From: Actinomycetota bacterium
GTDB taxonomy: Bacteria > Actinomycetota > Actinomycetes > Propionibacteriales > Propionibacteriaceae
Assembly (NCBI GenBank): GCA_020161015.1
Contig: JAIUOT010000056.1
Location: forward strand, 124,001-188,000
DNA: 64,000 nucleotides
Direction: 5' to 3'
Shown here: piece by piece, positions 25,135 through 33,124 of the stretch
Position numbering within the stretch: the first letter of the stretch is position 1
Layout: each line of letters starts with the position of its first letter
Translations under genes and position numbers: made by a program
Notes under the pieces: generated by a model
Seen by the model: only the letters and a program-made list of their open reading frames with translations
What the model was told of the DNA's origin: nothing
Database searches by the model: none

Positions 25135-27101
25135 TTCTCCTCCTCGTTTCCGGGGTACCCGCGGTAGCGGACGGCACCGACCAGCACGGACATGGCGACC
25201 AGGTCGAAGCAGACCCAGCCGATGTTGACCAGGGTGCCGACAGGCTCGGCGCCCCACACCGCGAGCCGGAGGACTCCGGCCACCACGGCGACCACCAGGG
25301 CCACGGCGGTCACGATCTGCCAGCGGATCTCGCGCAGCGGCCGCCGCTCGGACCGCGTGCCGTCCTTCGGCGTCACCGCGAAGCTGAGGGGTCGCCCGCC
25401 CCAGACATTGGCGGCGGCGGTGACGCACGCCGTGATCCACACCGGGAACAGGGCGATGGTGTACTGCTGCCCCCGCCAGGTCGGCAGGCCACGGGACGCG
25501 ACCAGGAACAGGAGCTGGTTGGCCACCATGAACGGCAGGAACCGCCAGAAGAACGGTCCGGCGTAGCTGTTCACCGGCAGCACCCCCGCGGTCAGGAACA
25601 GCACCGGGGCCACCAGGTAGACCAGGGTGGCGAAGCCGGCGAGGTAGCTCCACATCGTCGAGAAGTACATCAGCCGCTGCGCCGGACGCAGCCCCTTCAG
25701 CGCCAGCGGGTTCTCCCTGAGCAGCACCTGGACCGTGCCCTGGGCCCAGCGCAGGCGCTGGGTGAGGGCCGCCGCGAGTCCCTCCGGGGCGAGCCCCTCG
25801 ACGAGGATCTCGTTGTGGTAGACACTCCGCCACCCGTTCGCGTGCAACCGCATGGAGGTCGCCATGTCCTCGGTCACCGAGATGGTGGCCATCGGCAGCA
25901 GGGCCTGGGCCTCGCCGGAACGGCCGACGTCGATGGCGTCGATCGTGGCGCGCACGGCGTCGAGGGCGTTCAGGGGGCTCAGCTCCTGCGTGGCGAGGCT
26001 GCCGACGATCGCCGCCGACGCGGCGGTGACGCCGTGGTCCTCGATGCCGAGGTCGTCGAGGTCGGCAGCGATGGCCGCCAGGTCGCCGGCGACCGCCAAA
26101 CGGGACAGCTCGGAGATCCGCTCGCCCAGCACGAACGTGACCTCACCCAGGGGCGCGCCGTTGCCCACGGCCGCGAGCGCGTCGCCGACGGCCTCGTGGG
26201 TGGCGACCAGCGCCGCCCGCTCGGCCGGGGTCACCGCCCGGCGCGCGGCGCGGCGAAGGATGCCCCGCGCGTCCTTCAGGCCGGTGACCACCGCCTTCTC
26301 CGTCGCGCTGACGTAGCCGAGGATGCCCAGTTCCATGAGCGCCTCCCGCCGCAGGACGGCGTTCGACCCGCAGAAGAAGGAGGCGCCCCATCCGTCCTTG
26401 CCCTCCTGGATCGGGCCGTAGAACAGCGGCGCCTGGCTGCCGAGCGGGTCGTCGTCGGGGACGTTGTTGAAGTACTGCGGGGTCTGGACGAGGGCCAGCC
26501 GCTCGTCCTGCGCGAAGTAGCCGAGCGTCCGGTCGAGGATGTGGGGGTAGGGCACCATGTCGGCGTCCAGCACCAGGATGAACTCGCCGGTGGTCTGCAT
26601 GAGCGCGTTGTTCAGGTTGCCCGCCTTCGCGTGGCGCGGCTTGCCGGCCCACTCCTCGCCCCGCGTGAGGTAGTCCACCCCGAGCGTGGCCGCGCCGGCC
26701 CTCAGCTCGGCCCGGTCGCCGTCGTCGAGGATCCAGGTGCGGTGCGGGTAGGTGATGTCGCGCGCGGCGCGGGCGGTGTCGAGCACCAGCCCGACCGGCT
26801 CGTTGTAGGTGGTGATGAACACGTCGACGCCGAGCCCGGCGGGGGCGGCCGGCGGCTCGCCCCGCTGGCGTGACTTCCACACCGTCATCCCGAACAGGCT
26901 CAGGTCGACGATGCTGTAGGTCTCGGCCAGCACGAGAGGGACGGAGATCCACCAGGCCGACCAGTTGACCGATGCCCACCACCGCCAGATCACGTAGTTG
27001 AGGCCGAGCAGGATGGTCAGGGCGATCCAGACCCGGAGGAGGGCGAGTCGCCGCGTCTCGGCGGCCTCCCCCTTGTAGGCGCGCGATCCTGGCGGGGTCA
27101 T
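25131..27101 (-). CDS. BcsA-like family 2 polysaccharide synthase with a large central insertion
   Basis: 656 residues. Two N-terminal helices (18-40, 48-72) precede the GT2 core: ILDDGDR (124-130), DAD (179-181), FFCGSNAVLRREAL (242-255), TED (410-412) and QRLRW (448-452), the full processive-synthase set. Four or more C-terminal helices form the translocation channel. Between GSNAVLRREAL and ISVTED, where BcsA has about 20 residues, there is an Ala-rich helical insertion of about 145 residues (258-404). No PilZ domain is present, and bcsB or cellulase genes are absent, so the polymer need not be cellulose and c-di-GMP control is not seen. ATG 27101 overlaps the phosphatase stop (ATGA). Confidence 0.88.
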   Translation of the reverse strand: MTPPGSRAYKGEAAETRRLALLRVWIALTILLGLNYVIWRWWASVNWSAWWISVPLVLAETYSIVDLSLFGMTVWKSRQRGEPPAAPAGLGVDVFITTYNEPVGLVLDTARAARDITYPHRTWILDDGDRAELRAGAATLGVDYLTRGEEWAGKPRHAKAGNLNNALMQTTGEFILVLDADMVPYPHILDRTLGYFAQDERLALVQTPQYFNNVPDDDPLGSQAPLFYGPIQEGKDGWGASFFCGSNAVLRREALMELGILGYVSATEKAVVTGLKDARGILRRAARRAVTPAERAALVATHEAVGDALAAVGNGAPLGEVTFVLGERISELSRLAVAGDLAAIAADLDDLGIEDHGVTAASAAIVGSLATQELSPLNALDAVRATIDAIDVGRSGEAQALLPMATISVTEDMATSMRLHANGWRSVYHNEILVEGLAPEGLAAALTQRLRWAQGTVQVLLRENPLALKGLRPAQRLMYFSTMWSYLAGFATLVYLVAPVLFLTAGVLPVNSYAGPFFWRFLPFMVANQLLFLVASRGLPTWRGQQYTIALFPVWITACVTAAANVWGGRPLSFAVTPKDGTRSERRPLREIRWQIVTAVALVVAVVAGVLRLAVWGAEPVGTLVNIGWVCFDLVAMSVLVGAVRYRGYPGNEEEK

Positions 27102-28408
27102 CGGCGCTCTGCTTCCTTGGCGAGGTCGCGGTGGATGATCACGGCGGTGGCGTCGTCCACCGGCTCTGCGGACGGGTCGGAGCCGTGGCACAGCGCGTCT
27201 GCGAACGCCTGGGGGGTGTCCAGCGCCGGGTCTGCCCTCAGCGTGCAGATCGCGGCCTCCACGTCCGGCACCGACCCTCCCCACCCTTCGAGCACGCCGT
27301 CGCTGACCATGAGCAGCGAGTCGCCCGGGGCGAGGGTCAGCCGCTGCTCGGACCAGTCGCCGCCCAGGCCCACCGGGAGGTCGTTCCCGGCGAGGCGCTC
27401 GACGCGGGTGCCCGCGGCGCGCACGGCGAAACTGAGCCCGTGCCCGGCGTCCGCGAGCCGCACCTCGCCGGTGACGAGGTCGACCGTGGCGTAGCCGAGG
27501 GTGACGAAGGCGTTGCTGCGGCCGAGCTCGGAGTCGACGATCCGGGCGCTGTCGGCCAGCGCGTCCGCCGGCCGGCTGGCCGGGTTCACCGAGCGGAGGG
27601 CGGTGCGCACTGCCGCGGCAAGGATGCCGGAGCCGACGCCCTTGCCCATCACGTCACCGAGGAACACCACGGCGTAGCGTCCCTCGATCCGCAGGTCGTA
27701 GAAGTCGCCGCCCACCTCGCGCGCCGGCACGGCGGACGCCCCGTGATCCCAGCCCGCCCGCGACGGCAGCTCGGCCGGGGAGAGCGCGCGCTGCACCTCG
27801 GCGGCCCGCTCCAGCTCCCTCGCCGCCCGCTCGCGCGCCCGGACGGTGTCGGAGACGTCGAGGAACTGGACGGCCAGCGTGCCCGGGCCGGCGTCGAGGT
27901 CGAGGGGCACGACGCCCATCTGGAACTGGCGGCCGTCCGCCACCTGGAGTTCGAGCCCGAGCTGCCCGGACCGCCCGGCGAGGACGTTGGAGGTCAGGCG
28001 CGCGGCGGCGTCGGCCCCCAGCAGCCGCTCGAGCCACTGCTCGCCGTCCGCCAGCGCGGGCAGGAGACTCGCCGCGGCGGTGTTGTGACGCTGCACCAGC
28101 CAGCCGGAGCCGTCCCTTGCCAGCACGAGCATGCCCGCCAGCGAGGACTCGAAGTTGGTGCGGTAGACCTCTTCGCTTGCGACCAACCGCTCCGTGGCCT
28201 CACGCTCGCGCTGCACGGTGATCGAGATCACCAGCACGATCGCGACCATGGCCAGCTCGAAGGCCTGGAGGAGGGTCCCACCGACGGTCGGCCCGAAGCG
28301 GGGGAAGGAAAAGGGACCTGAGCCGTTCGCGCTGCCGTAGGACGCCACTGCCGCGATCCCGAGCATCTCGACCAGAACCCAGCGAAGGGGAGGGTGAGCG
28401 CTGCCCAC
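27098..28408 (-). CDS. PAS-PP2C (RsbU/SpoIIE-like) phosphatase, 3' part of a frameshifted MASE1 gene
   Basis: The open frame codes for 436 residues. It begins inside the last membrane helices of the MASE1 sensor (LRWVLVEMLGIAAVASYGSA). A PAS-like domain follows (SEEVYRTNFESSLAGMLVLA to FLDVSDTVR), then a PP2C domain: AREVGGDFYDL, GDVMGKGVGSG, LADAGHG, LLMVSDGVLEG, DDATAVII, with the metal-binding Asp residues. It should dephosphorylate the STAS protein encoded two genes on. The N-terminal sensor is encoded in another frame (28228-29142). One extra G in the GGGG run at 28387-28390 would join them into a protein of about 681 residues. Without this the phosphatase may not be translated properly. 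Confidence 0.8.
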   Translation of the reverse strand: MGSAHPPLRWVLVEMLGIAAVASYGSANGSGPFSFPRFGPTVGGTLLQAFELAMVAIVLVISITVQREREATERLVASEEVYRTNFESSLAGMLVLARDGSGWLVQRHNTAAASLLPALADGEQWLERLLGADAAARLTSNVLAGRSGQLGLELQVADGRQFQMGVVPLDLDAGPGTLAVQFLDVSDTVRARERAARELERAAEVQRALSPAELPSRAGWDHGASAVPAREVGGDFYDLRIEGRYAVVFLGDVMGKGVGSGILAAAVRTALRSVNPASRPADALADSARIVDSELGRSNAFVTLGYATVDLVTGEVRLADAGHGLSFAVRAAGTRVERLAGNDLPVGLGGDWSEQRLTLAPGDSLLMVSDGVLEGWGGSVPDVEAAICTLRADPALDTPQAFADALCHGSDPSAEPVDDATAVIIHRDLAKEAERR

Positions 28409-29142
28409 ACCGGCGGCACGATCACCAGGAAGGAGACCGGGAGGTCGTGGTTGGCCATGAACACCACGACGCTGACCACGAGGGCCAGCAGGAGCTGGAG
28501 CGCCAGCTGCGTCCGCCGTACCCCGCGCGCGACACCGGGCAGGCGGAGAAAAAGGGGCGCGACCATCAACATGCCCGCTGCGCGTCGCGGTCCCGCGGAG
28601 AAGAGCTGGGCGACCGCGGCCGGGACGTCACCGATCGCCAGCGTGGTGGCGGCGATGGTGACGTCGTAGGCGGTCGCGGCGGCCATCACCGCCAGGAGGA
28701 GCATCGCGAGGTCGGCGTAGGACGCGAGCCCCGGGGACTCGATCCCGCCCGCGCGCAGGATCATGGCGCCGATCGCCACCTCCACACCGGCGGCCACCGA
28801 CGCGGCGACTCCGAGCGTGACCGAGGAGTACTGGACGAGGTTCACGCCAAGGAGCACGAGCGCGACAGCCACGCTGACGAGCCACAGCTGCCGCCGCGGC
28901 GTCCGCACGGCGAGCCCCAGTGCCAGCCCCGAGGCCGGCCACCAGATCGCGCTCAACGCCTCGGCGGGCCGCGTGAGCACGGCGAACCACCCGAGCGCGA
29001 AGATCCCGAGCAGGATGGCCGCGGGCACGACCATCGCCGGCGGCACGAGCCGCCGTAGAGTGGCCGGGAAGTGAGCTCTGGGGGTGACCAGCACGAACGA
29101 ATCATCGCGCACGCAGCCTCCCGCCGCGACGGAATCGACCAC
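28228..29142 (-). CDS. MASE1 membrane sensor, 5' part of a frameshifted PP2C phosphatase gene
   Basis: The first ~250 residues of this frame form MASE1, a sensory domain of about eight helices: ILLGIFALGWFAVLTRPAEA, SAIWWPASGLALGLAVRTP, VEVAIGAMILRAGG, LFLRLPGVARG, MANHDLPVSFLVIVPPVWAA. After VWAALTLPF the frame drifts into Arg/Ser-rich out-of-frame sequence, so residues ~254-304 are not real. The continuation lies in the 27098-28408 frame. GTG 29142 is the longest start; GTG 29112 after GGGAGG is more likely. MASE1 normally feeds a signal (often unknown) to kinase, diguanylate cyclase or phosphatase domains. A sequencing indel is as likely as a true frameshift. Confidence 0.7.
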   Translation of the reverse strand: MVDSVAAGGCVRDDSFVLVTPRAHFPATLRRLVPPAMVVPAAILLGIFALGWFAVLTRPAEALSAIWWPASGLALGLAVRTPRRQLWLVSVAVALVLLGVNLVQYSSVTLGVAASVAAGVEVAIGAMILRAGGIESPGLASYADLAMLLLAVMAAATAYDVTIAATTLAIGDVPAAVAQLFSAGPRRAAGMLMVAPLFLRLPGVARGVRRTQLALQLLLALVVSVVVFMANHDLPVSFLVIVPPVWAALTLPFAGFWSRCSGSRQWRPTAARTAQVPFPSPASGRPSVGPSSRPSSWPWSRSCW

Positions 29143-29196
29143 AATGGAACACGCGCCTGACCACGCCGTTCACCGGTGGCGCAGGCTCGGACCCTC

Positions 29197-29589
29197 TCAG
29201 CCGGCGGTCCAGCTCTCGACGTTCAGGATGTTCCCGTCCGGGTCGTCGAACCACACCGCCCGGTACTGGTTGTCGCCGAACGTCGCGACGCCGTCGTCCC
29301 AGGTGATGCCCTCCATCTCGAAGGTCTGGAAGGCGACCCCCCTGCTGCGAAGTGCGCCCACCTCTGCGTCGAAGGACGCCACCGGCACCTGGATCGACAT
29401 GGCCGTGGCCTTGTTGGTGCCGGCGTAGGCGGACGGGTAGACGAAGAACGAGCCCGATCCGGCGGCGTAGAACACCCCGTCGGGCACCTCCGAGCGGACA
29501 CCGAAGCCGAGGACCCCTTCGTAGAAGTCCCGGGCACGCTTCAGGTCACTGACCGCGAGCGTGGGTACCGGGGCGTAGTCGGCGAGCAT
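29197..29589 (-). CDS. VOC (glyoxalase/bleomycin-resistance/dioxygenase) superfamily protein
   Basis: 130 residues, two beta-alpha-beta-beta-beta units. Typical motifs: TLAVSDLKRARDFYEGVLGF at the start, and RAVWFDDPDGNILNVESWTA at the end, where the Glu is a metal ligand. ATG 29589 is chosen: GGGAGG lies 5 bases upstream, and the longer frame to 29664 lacks a good ribosome site. Small VOC proteins may isomerise, bind or detoxify small molecules; no specific substrate is evident. Same strand as, but 54 bases from, the MASE1 gene. Confidence 0.88.
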   Translation of the reverse strand: MLADYAPVPTLAVSDLKRARDFYEGVLGFGVRSEVPDGVFYAAGSGSFFVYPSAYAGTNKATAMSIQVPVASFDAEVGALRSRGVAFQTFEMEGITWDDGVATFGDNQYRAVWFDDPDGNILNVESWTAG

Positions 29590-29704
29590 GGCACCTCCCA
29601 CGCGGACCGGGCGACCGTCGTCCGGTCGGCACTTCACGGTAGGTGCGGCGCCGCCGGCCGCCAATGCGACCTCTTGCGTAGCGGTCTCCCGCGCGGGGAC
29701 GGGA

Positions 29705-30946
29705 TCAGTCGCGGCGCGCGATCGGGTCGCCGGGCGCCCGCTCGCGCCGGGCCAGCAGGACGAACGGAAGCGCGAGGGCCTGGATCGCCGCCGAGGCCAC
29801 CAGGGACGCGGGATAGCCGGCCACGTCCGCCACCCGTCCCAGCGCGGGCTGGGCGACGACCCCGCCGGCCGAGCCCATCAGCGAGTCGAAGGACAGCACG
29901 GTCGCGCGCTGGGCAGACGGGATGGCGGCGTTGATGTAGGACTGCCGTGCCGGGGCGGCCAGTGCCGTGACCAGCGACCACGCGGCGATGAGGCCCACCG
30001 CCGCCCAGAACGAGCCGACGAGGCCCACCAGGGCGAGCAGTCCGAGCCCGACGAGACCCGCGGCGAACAGCGCGTCCGTGCGGCGCCGGAACACCCGTCC
30101 CAGGTGGGGCACGAGCAGGCCGCCGGCGATCTGGGCGGCCGCCACCAGCGCCGTGGCGACGCCGGCGACGCTGTAGGCGGTCGGGTCGCCGTAGAGCTGG
30201 AGGAGCAACGGCTGAAGCGCGTAGAACACGTAGACGCCGGTGCCGGCCGTGAACGGCGCGGCGAGCATCAGCCAGCGGACCGGCCGGTTGCGCAACCCTC
30301 CCTCGACCGCCCCGGCGAGCACGGTGCGGACGGCGGCCAGCGGCCGCTGGCCGTGCCGGGTGAAGCCGAGGTCGCGCATGAAGCGCCAGGCGACGACCAG
30401 CGTCACGCCGAGCAGCCCGGCGCGCACCAGGTAGGGCACGCCCAGGTCGGTGGCCTGCGCCACCACTCCGCCCAGGGTGGAACCGGTGAGCATCGCCGCC
30501 CCGGCCACCACCTGCGCGCGGCCGAACACCCGGTCGAGGCCCTCGGTCACGCCGTGGGCGTGCAGCGCGTCCACCAGCCAGGCCTCGGTGGCGCCGGAGA
30601 AGAAGGTGAAGCCCAGGCCGATCAGCAGCGACGACACCGCCCAGCCCCACAGGGGAGCGCGCAGGTCCCACATCAGCAGGTAGAGCAGGGTGGAGGCCAG
30701 CAGCATCGCGGTGCCGAGCAGGAACGAGTAGCGGCGGCCACGGGTGTCGGCGACCACGCCGGTCGGCACCTCGAAGACGACCATCCCGAGGGTGTAGAAG
30801 GCGTTCGCGACGAACGCCTCGGTGTTGGTGAGGCCGGCGTCGAGCAGGAAGAGCGTGTTCACGCCCCAGATGAAGGACGCGGCGAGCGTGGTCAGCAGCG
30901 TGAGCACGAGGTAGAGGCGCTGCACGCCCCTCGCACCCCCGCTCAT
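29705..30946 (-). CDS. MFS transporter
   Basis: 413 residues, 12 predicted helices. Start at ATG 30946; the first helix begins LYLVLTLLTTLAASFIWG. The loop between helices 2 and 3 carries FEVPTGVVADTRGRRYS, the MFS signature A (G-x-x-x-D-x-x-G-R-R). It is closest in style to drug/metabolite exporters of the TetA/YfmO group, but the substrate cannot be inferred. It follows the LuxR gene (ends 30998) on the same strand and could be in its operon; 51 bases separate them. Confidence 0.88.
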   Translation of the reverse strand: MSGGARGVQRLYLVLTLLTTLAASFIWGVNTLFLLDAGLTNTEAFVANAFYTLGMVVFEVPTGVVADTRGRRYSFLLGTAMLLASTLLYLLMWDLRAPLWGWAVSSLLIGLGFTFFSGATEAWLVDALHAHGVTEGLDRVFGRAQVVAGAAMLTGSTLGGVVAQATDLGVPYLVRAGLLGVTLVVAWRFMRDLGFTRHGQRPLAAVRTVLAGAVEGGLRNRPVRWLMLAAPFTAGTGVYVFYALQPLLLQLYGDPTAYSVAGVATALVAAAQIAGGLLVPHLGRVFRRRTDALFAAGLVGLGLLALVGLVGSFWAAVGLIAAWSLVTALAAPARQSYINAAIPSAQRATVLSFDSLMGSAGGVVAQPALGRVADVAGYPASLVASAAIQALALPFVLLARRERAPGDPIARRD

Positions 30947-30997
30947 CGGGCAAGGCTAACCCGGCCTCCTGACGAAGGCACCCCCGGGACGCGTGCC

Positions 30998-32968
30998 TCA
31001 GCGCTCGTGCCGAAGGTCGGACGCGGCGAGCAGCCCCACCTCGAAGGCGCGGGAGAGCAGGTCGTTGCGCCCGTGGACCTCCAGCTTCCGCCGCAGTTCG
31101 GCCTCCTGCTTGCGCAGGGTGTTGACCGAGACGAAGTCCGCCGCCGCGATCTCCGCGAGGGAGAGCCCCTCGGCCAGGCGGTGGAGCAGCGCCTGCTCCC
31201 GCGGCGTCAGGTGGACCGGGAAGTTGCCCCACCAGCGCTTGTCGACAAGCGCATCGAAGGCGCCGTCCTCGACCGCCCCGGCCAGCAGGCACCCGCCACC
31301 GAGGTGGCCCGGGTCGTGGTGGTCGAGCAGCCGCGACCGCAGGTCGGCGGGCAGCATCGCGAACGGGAGCAGGCTGTTGGCCTCCTGGCAGACCAGGCAG
31401 GCCGCCTCGACGAGGGCGTCGACGGTGCGCGCGTCCGCCTCCCCCAGCAGCCGGGCCGCGGCCTTGACCACCTCCAGGTGCGCACGCTCGTGCAGCGGGA
31501 CGCGGAGCGAGTACAGGCCCTCGTCCGCGACCGCAGCGGCGGCGTCCACGTCGCGGGCGAGCAGGTTCAGCCGTGCCCTGGGCACCAGGGCCAGCAGGGG
31601 CTCCTGCTCCTCGAGGTCGGCCAGCCCCCGGCGGGCCCGGTTCACGGCGCCGAGGCTGAGCAGCAGCTCCACCCGCGCGCGCAGGATCAGGGGGCCCCAG
31701 CCGCCGCGCAGCATCCCGGCGTCGTCGGCGGCCGCGACACCCGCGTCGAACTCGGCGAGCGCCCGCTCCGGCTGGCTCCACAGGATGCTCCAGAAGCTGC
31801 CGACCCACAACTGCATCGGCGCGTAGCCGAAGCGGCGCAGGACGGGGCTCGCGCCGGGGCCGTCCCACCGCAGGACGGCCGGGTCGCCCCGGTGCAGGAA
31901 GCGCTGGTCCTGGAGCAGCCGGGGCAGCGCCGCCATGGGCAGCACCCACTCGGCCGCCGGGCACCGGTGGTCGCCGTGCTCCTCCACGAACCGCATCGCC
32001 CGCCGGTACTCCTTCGGGCTGCCGACCATCAGGCCGGTGATCGCCAGCGCGAGCGCGCTGATGAACCCCGACACGTCGCACTCGGGGCTCCAGTGCATGC
32101 CCAGCTGCGCATGGCGCTTGGCCTCGTCCCAGTCACGCCGCAGGACCGCGGTGGAGCTGGCCGCGGAATGGAAGAACGAGGCCACCAGCGGCGAGGGGGG
32201 CGTGGCCTCCCGGATGCTCCGCACCAGGAGGTCCTCCACGTCCAGCGCGGTGGCCCAGGCCACGTCGAGCCCGGGGTCCCGGAGCGACCCGGCCATGCTC
32301 ATCTCGGCGAAGAGCCGCATCGCTCCCGCTGCGACCGCGTCGTCGACGGTGCCGCGCCGTCGCCACTGGCCGTGGAACGCCCACCCGTCGGCGATGACGC
32401 AGCGCACCTTGGCGTCCAGTTCCGCGTCCACCCCGCCGTGCCCGGCGGACGCGCAGAACGCCGCAGCCTGGCCCAGCACGGGCCGCTCGGCCCGCACGCC
32501 CTCGGGGAGGTCGCCCAGGGCGCGTTCGGCGAGTGGCGAGGTGAACAGCGAGCGGGGCGGGAACCGCAACCAGACCCGCTCCAGCGCCTCCCAGTCGGAG
32601 GCCTCCCGCGCCCACACCGCCAACTGCCCGGCCAGGCCGGTGAGCCCCGCGGAGACCCCGGCACGGACGAGGCCGGCCCGCACGGCGTCCACGCCGCCGG
32701 GAAGCCTTTCCAGCTCAGCGACCATCGCGTCCTGGACGGCCGGGTCGAGGCGCAGGGTGGTGCCCGCCGACGCGCCGGGAGCCCCCAGGCCGGACGCCGC
32801 CAGGCGATCGATCACGCCTCCCCACCCCCGCGGCGGGACGCTCTCGCCCGCCGTGGCCGCGGCCGCGGCGAGCACCTCGGGGGTCACCTCCACGGCCAGC
32901 GCCGTCCGGTCGAGCCACAGTCCCAGCCCCCGCGACGAGGCGATCTCCGGCCAGGTGGGTGACGGCAC
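30998..32968 (-). CDS. Large LuxR-type transcriptional regulator
   Basis: About 656 residues from GTG 32968. The C-terminal ~65 residues are a LuxR helix-turn-helix: HLTPREQALLHRLAEGLSLA, SVNTLRKQEAELRRKLEVHG. The rest is an Ala/Leu-rich helical region resembling TPR-type repeats, without a Walker A motif, so it is not an ATP-dependent MalT/LAL protein. The signal is unknown. It is divergent from the metal ATPase gene across a 120-156-base region with DtxR-like boxes. The open frame runs far upstream to 35764, but that part is the antisense of the ATPase and is rejected. GTG 32986 is another possible start. Confidence 0.75.
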   Translation of the reverse strand: MPSPTWPEIASSRGLGLWLDRTALAVEVTPEVLAAAAATAGESVPPRGWGGVIDRLAASGLGAPGASAGTTLRLDPAVQDAMVAELERLPGGVDAVRAGLVRAGVSAGLTGLAGQLAVWAREASDWEALERVWLRFPPRSLFTSPLAERALGDLPEGVRAERPVLGQAAAFCASAGHGGVDAELDAKVRCVIADGWAFHGQWRRRGTVDDAVAAGAMRLFAEMSMAGSLRDPGLDVAWATALDVEDLLVRSIREATPPSPLVASFFHSAASSTAVLRRDWDEAKRHAQLGMHWSPECDVSGFISALALAITGLMVGSPKEYRRAMRFVEEHGDHRCPAAEWVLPMAALPRLLQDQRFLHRGDPAVLRWDGPGASPVLRRFGYAPMQLWVGSFWSILWSQPERALAEFDAGVAAADDAGMLRGGWGPLILRARVELLLSLGAVNRARRGLADLEEQEPLLALVPRARLNLLARDVDAAAAVADEGLYSLRVPLHERAHLEVVKAAARLLGEADARTVDALVEAACLVCQEANSLLPFAMLPADLRSRLLDHHDPGHLGGGCLLAGAVEDGAFDALVDKRWWGNFPVHLTPREQALLHRLAEGLSLAEIAAADFVSVNTLRKQEAELRRKLEVHGRNDLLSRAFEVGLLAASDLRHER

Positions 32969-33028
32969 GCGCCCACTCTCACCCACACCACCGGCGAGCG
33001 CAAGCAACACACGCGTCACGCCCGGGAA

Positions 33029-33088
33029 TGAGGTGAGGCATTCCTTATTTTCATCGGCGCACGAATGAAATAGGTAAGGCATTCCTTC
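33029..33088 (+). promoter_or_regulatory. Two DtxR/IdeR-like boxes before the metal ATPase
   Basis: Two 19-bp sites in tandem: TGAGGTGAGGCATTCCTTA (33029-33047) and ATAGGTAAGGCATTCCTTC (33070-33088), 41 bases apart. They share AGGTRAGGCATTCCTT. Against the actinobacterial iron-box consensus (TTAGGnnAGnCTnnCCTAA) I count 11 and 10 of 14 fixed positions. The segment is much richer in A+T than its surroundings. A metal-dependent repressor for the ATPase, and possibly the divergent LuxR gene, is inferred. Confidence 0.45.
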
Positions 33089-33124
33089 GTGGAAATGAAA
33101 GAGGAATTCCGAAATGATTGTGTG

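Noticed and set aside
24396-29142. Calling the cluster a cellulose operon
   Set aside because: No bcsB, bcsZ cellulase, bcsC or PilZ domain is present, so the polymer is left open.
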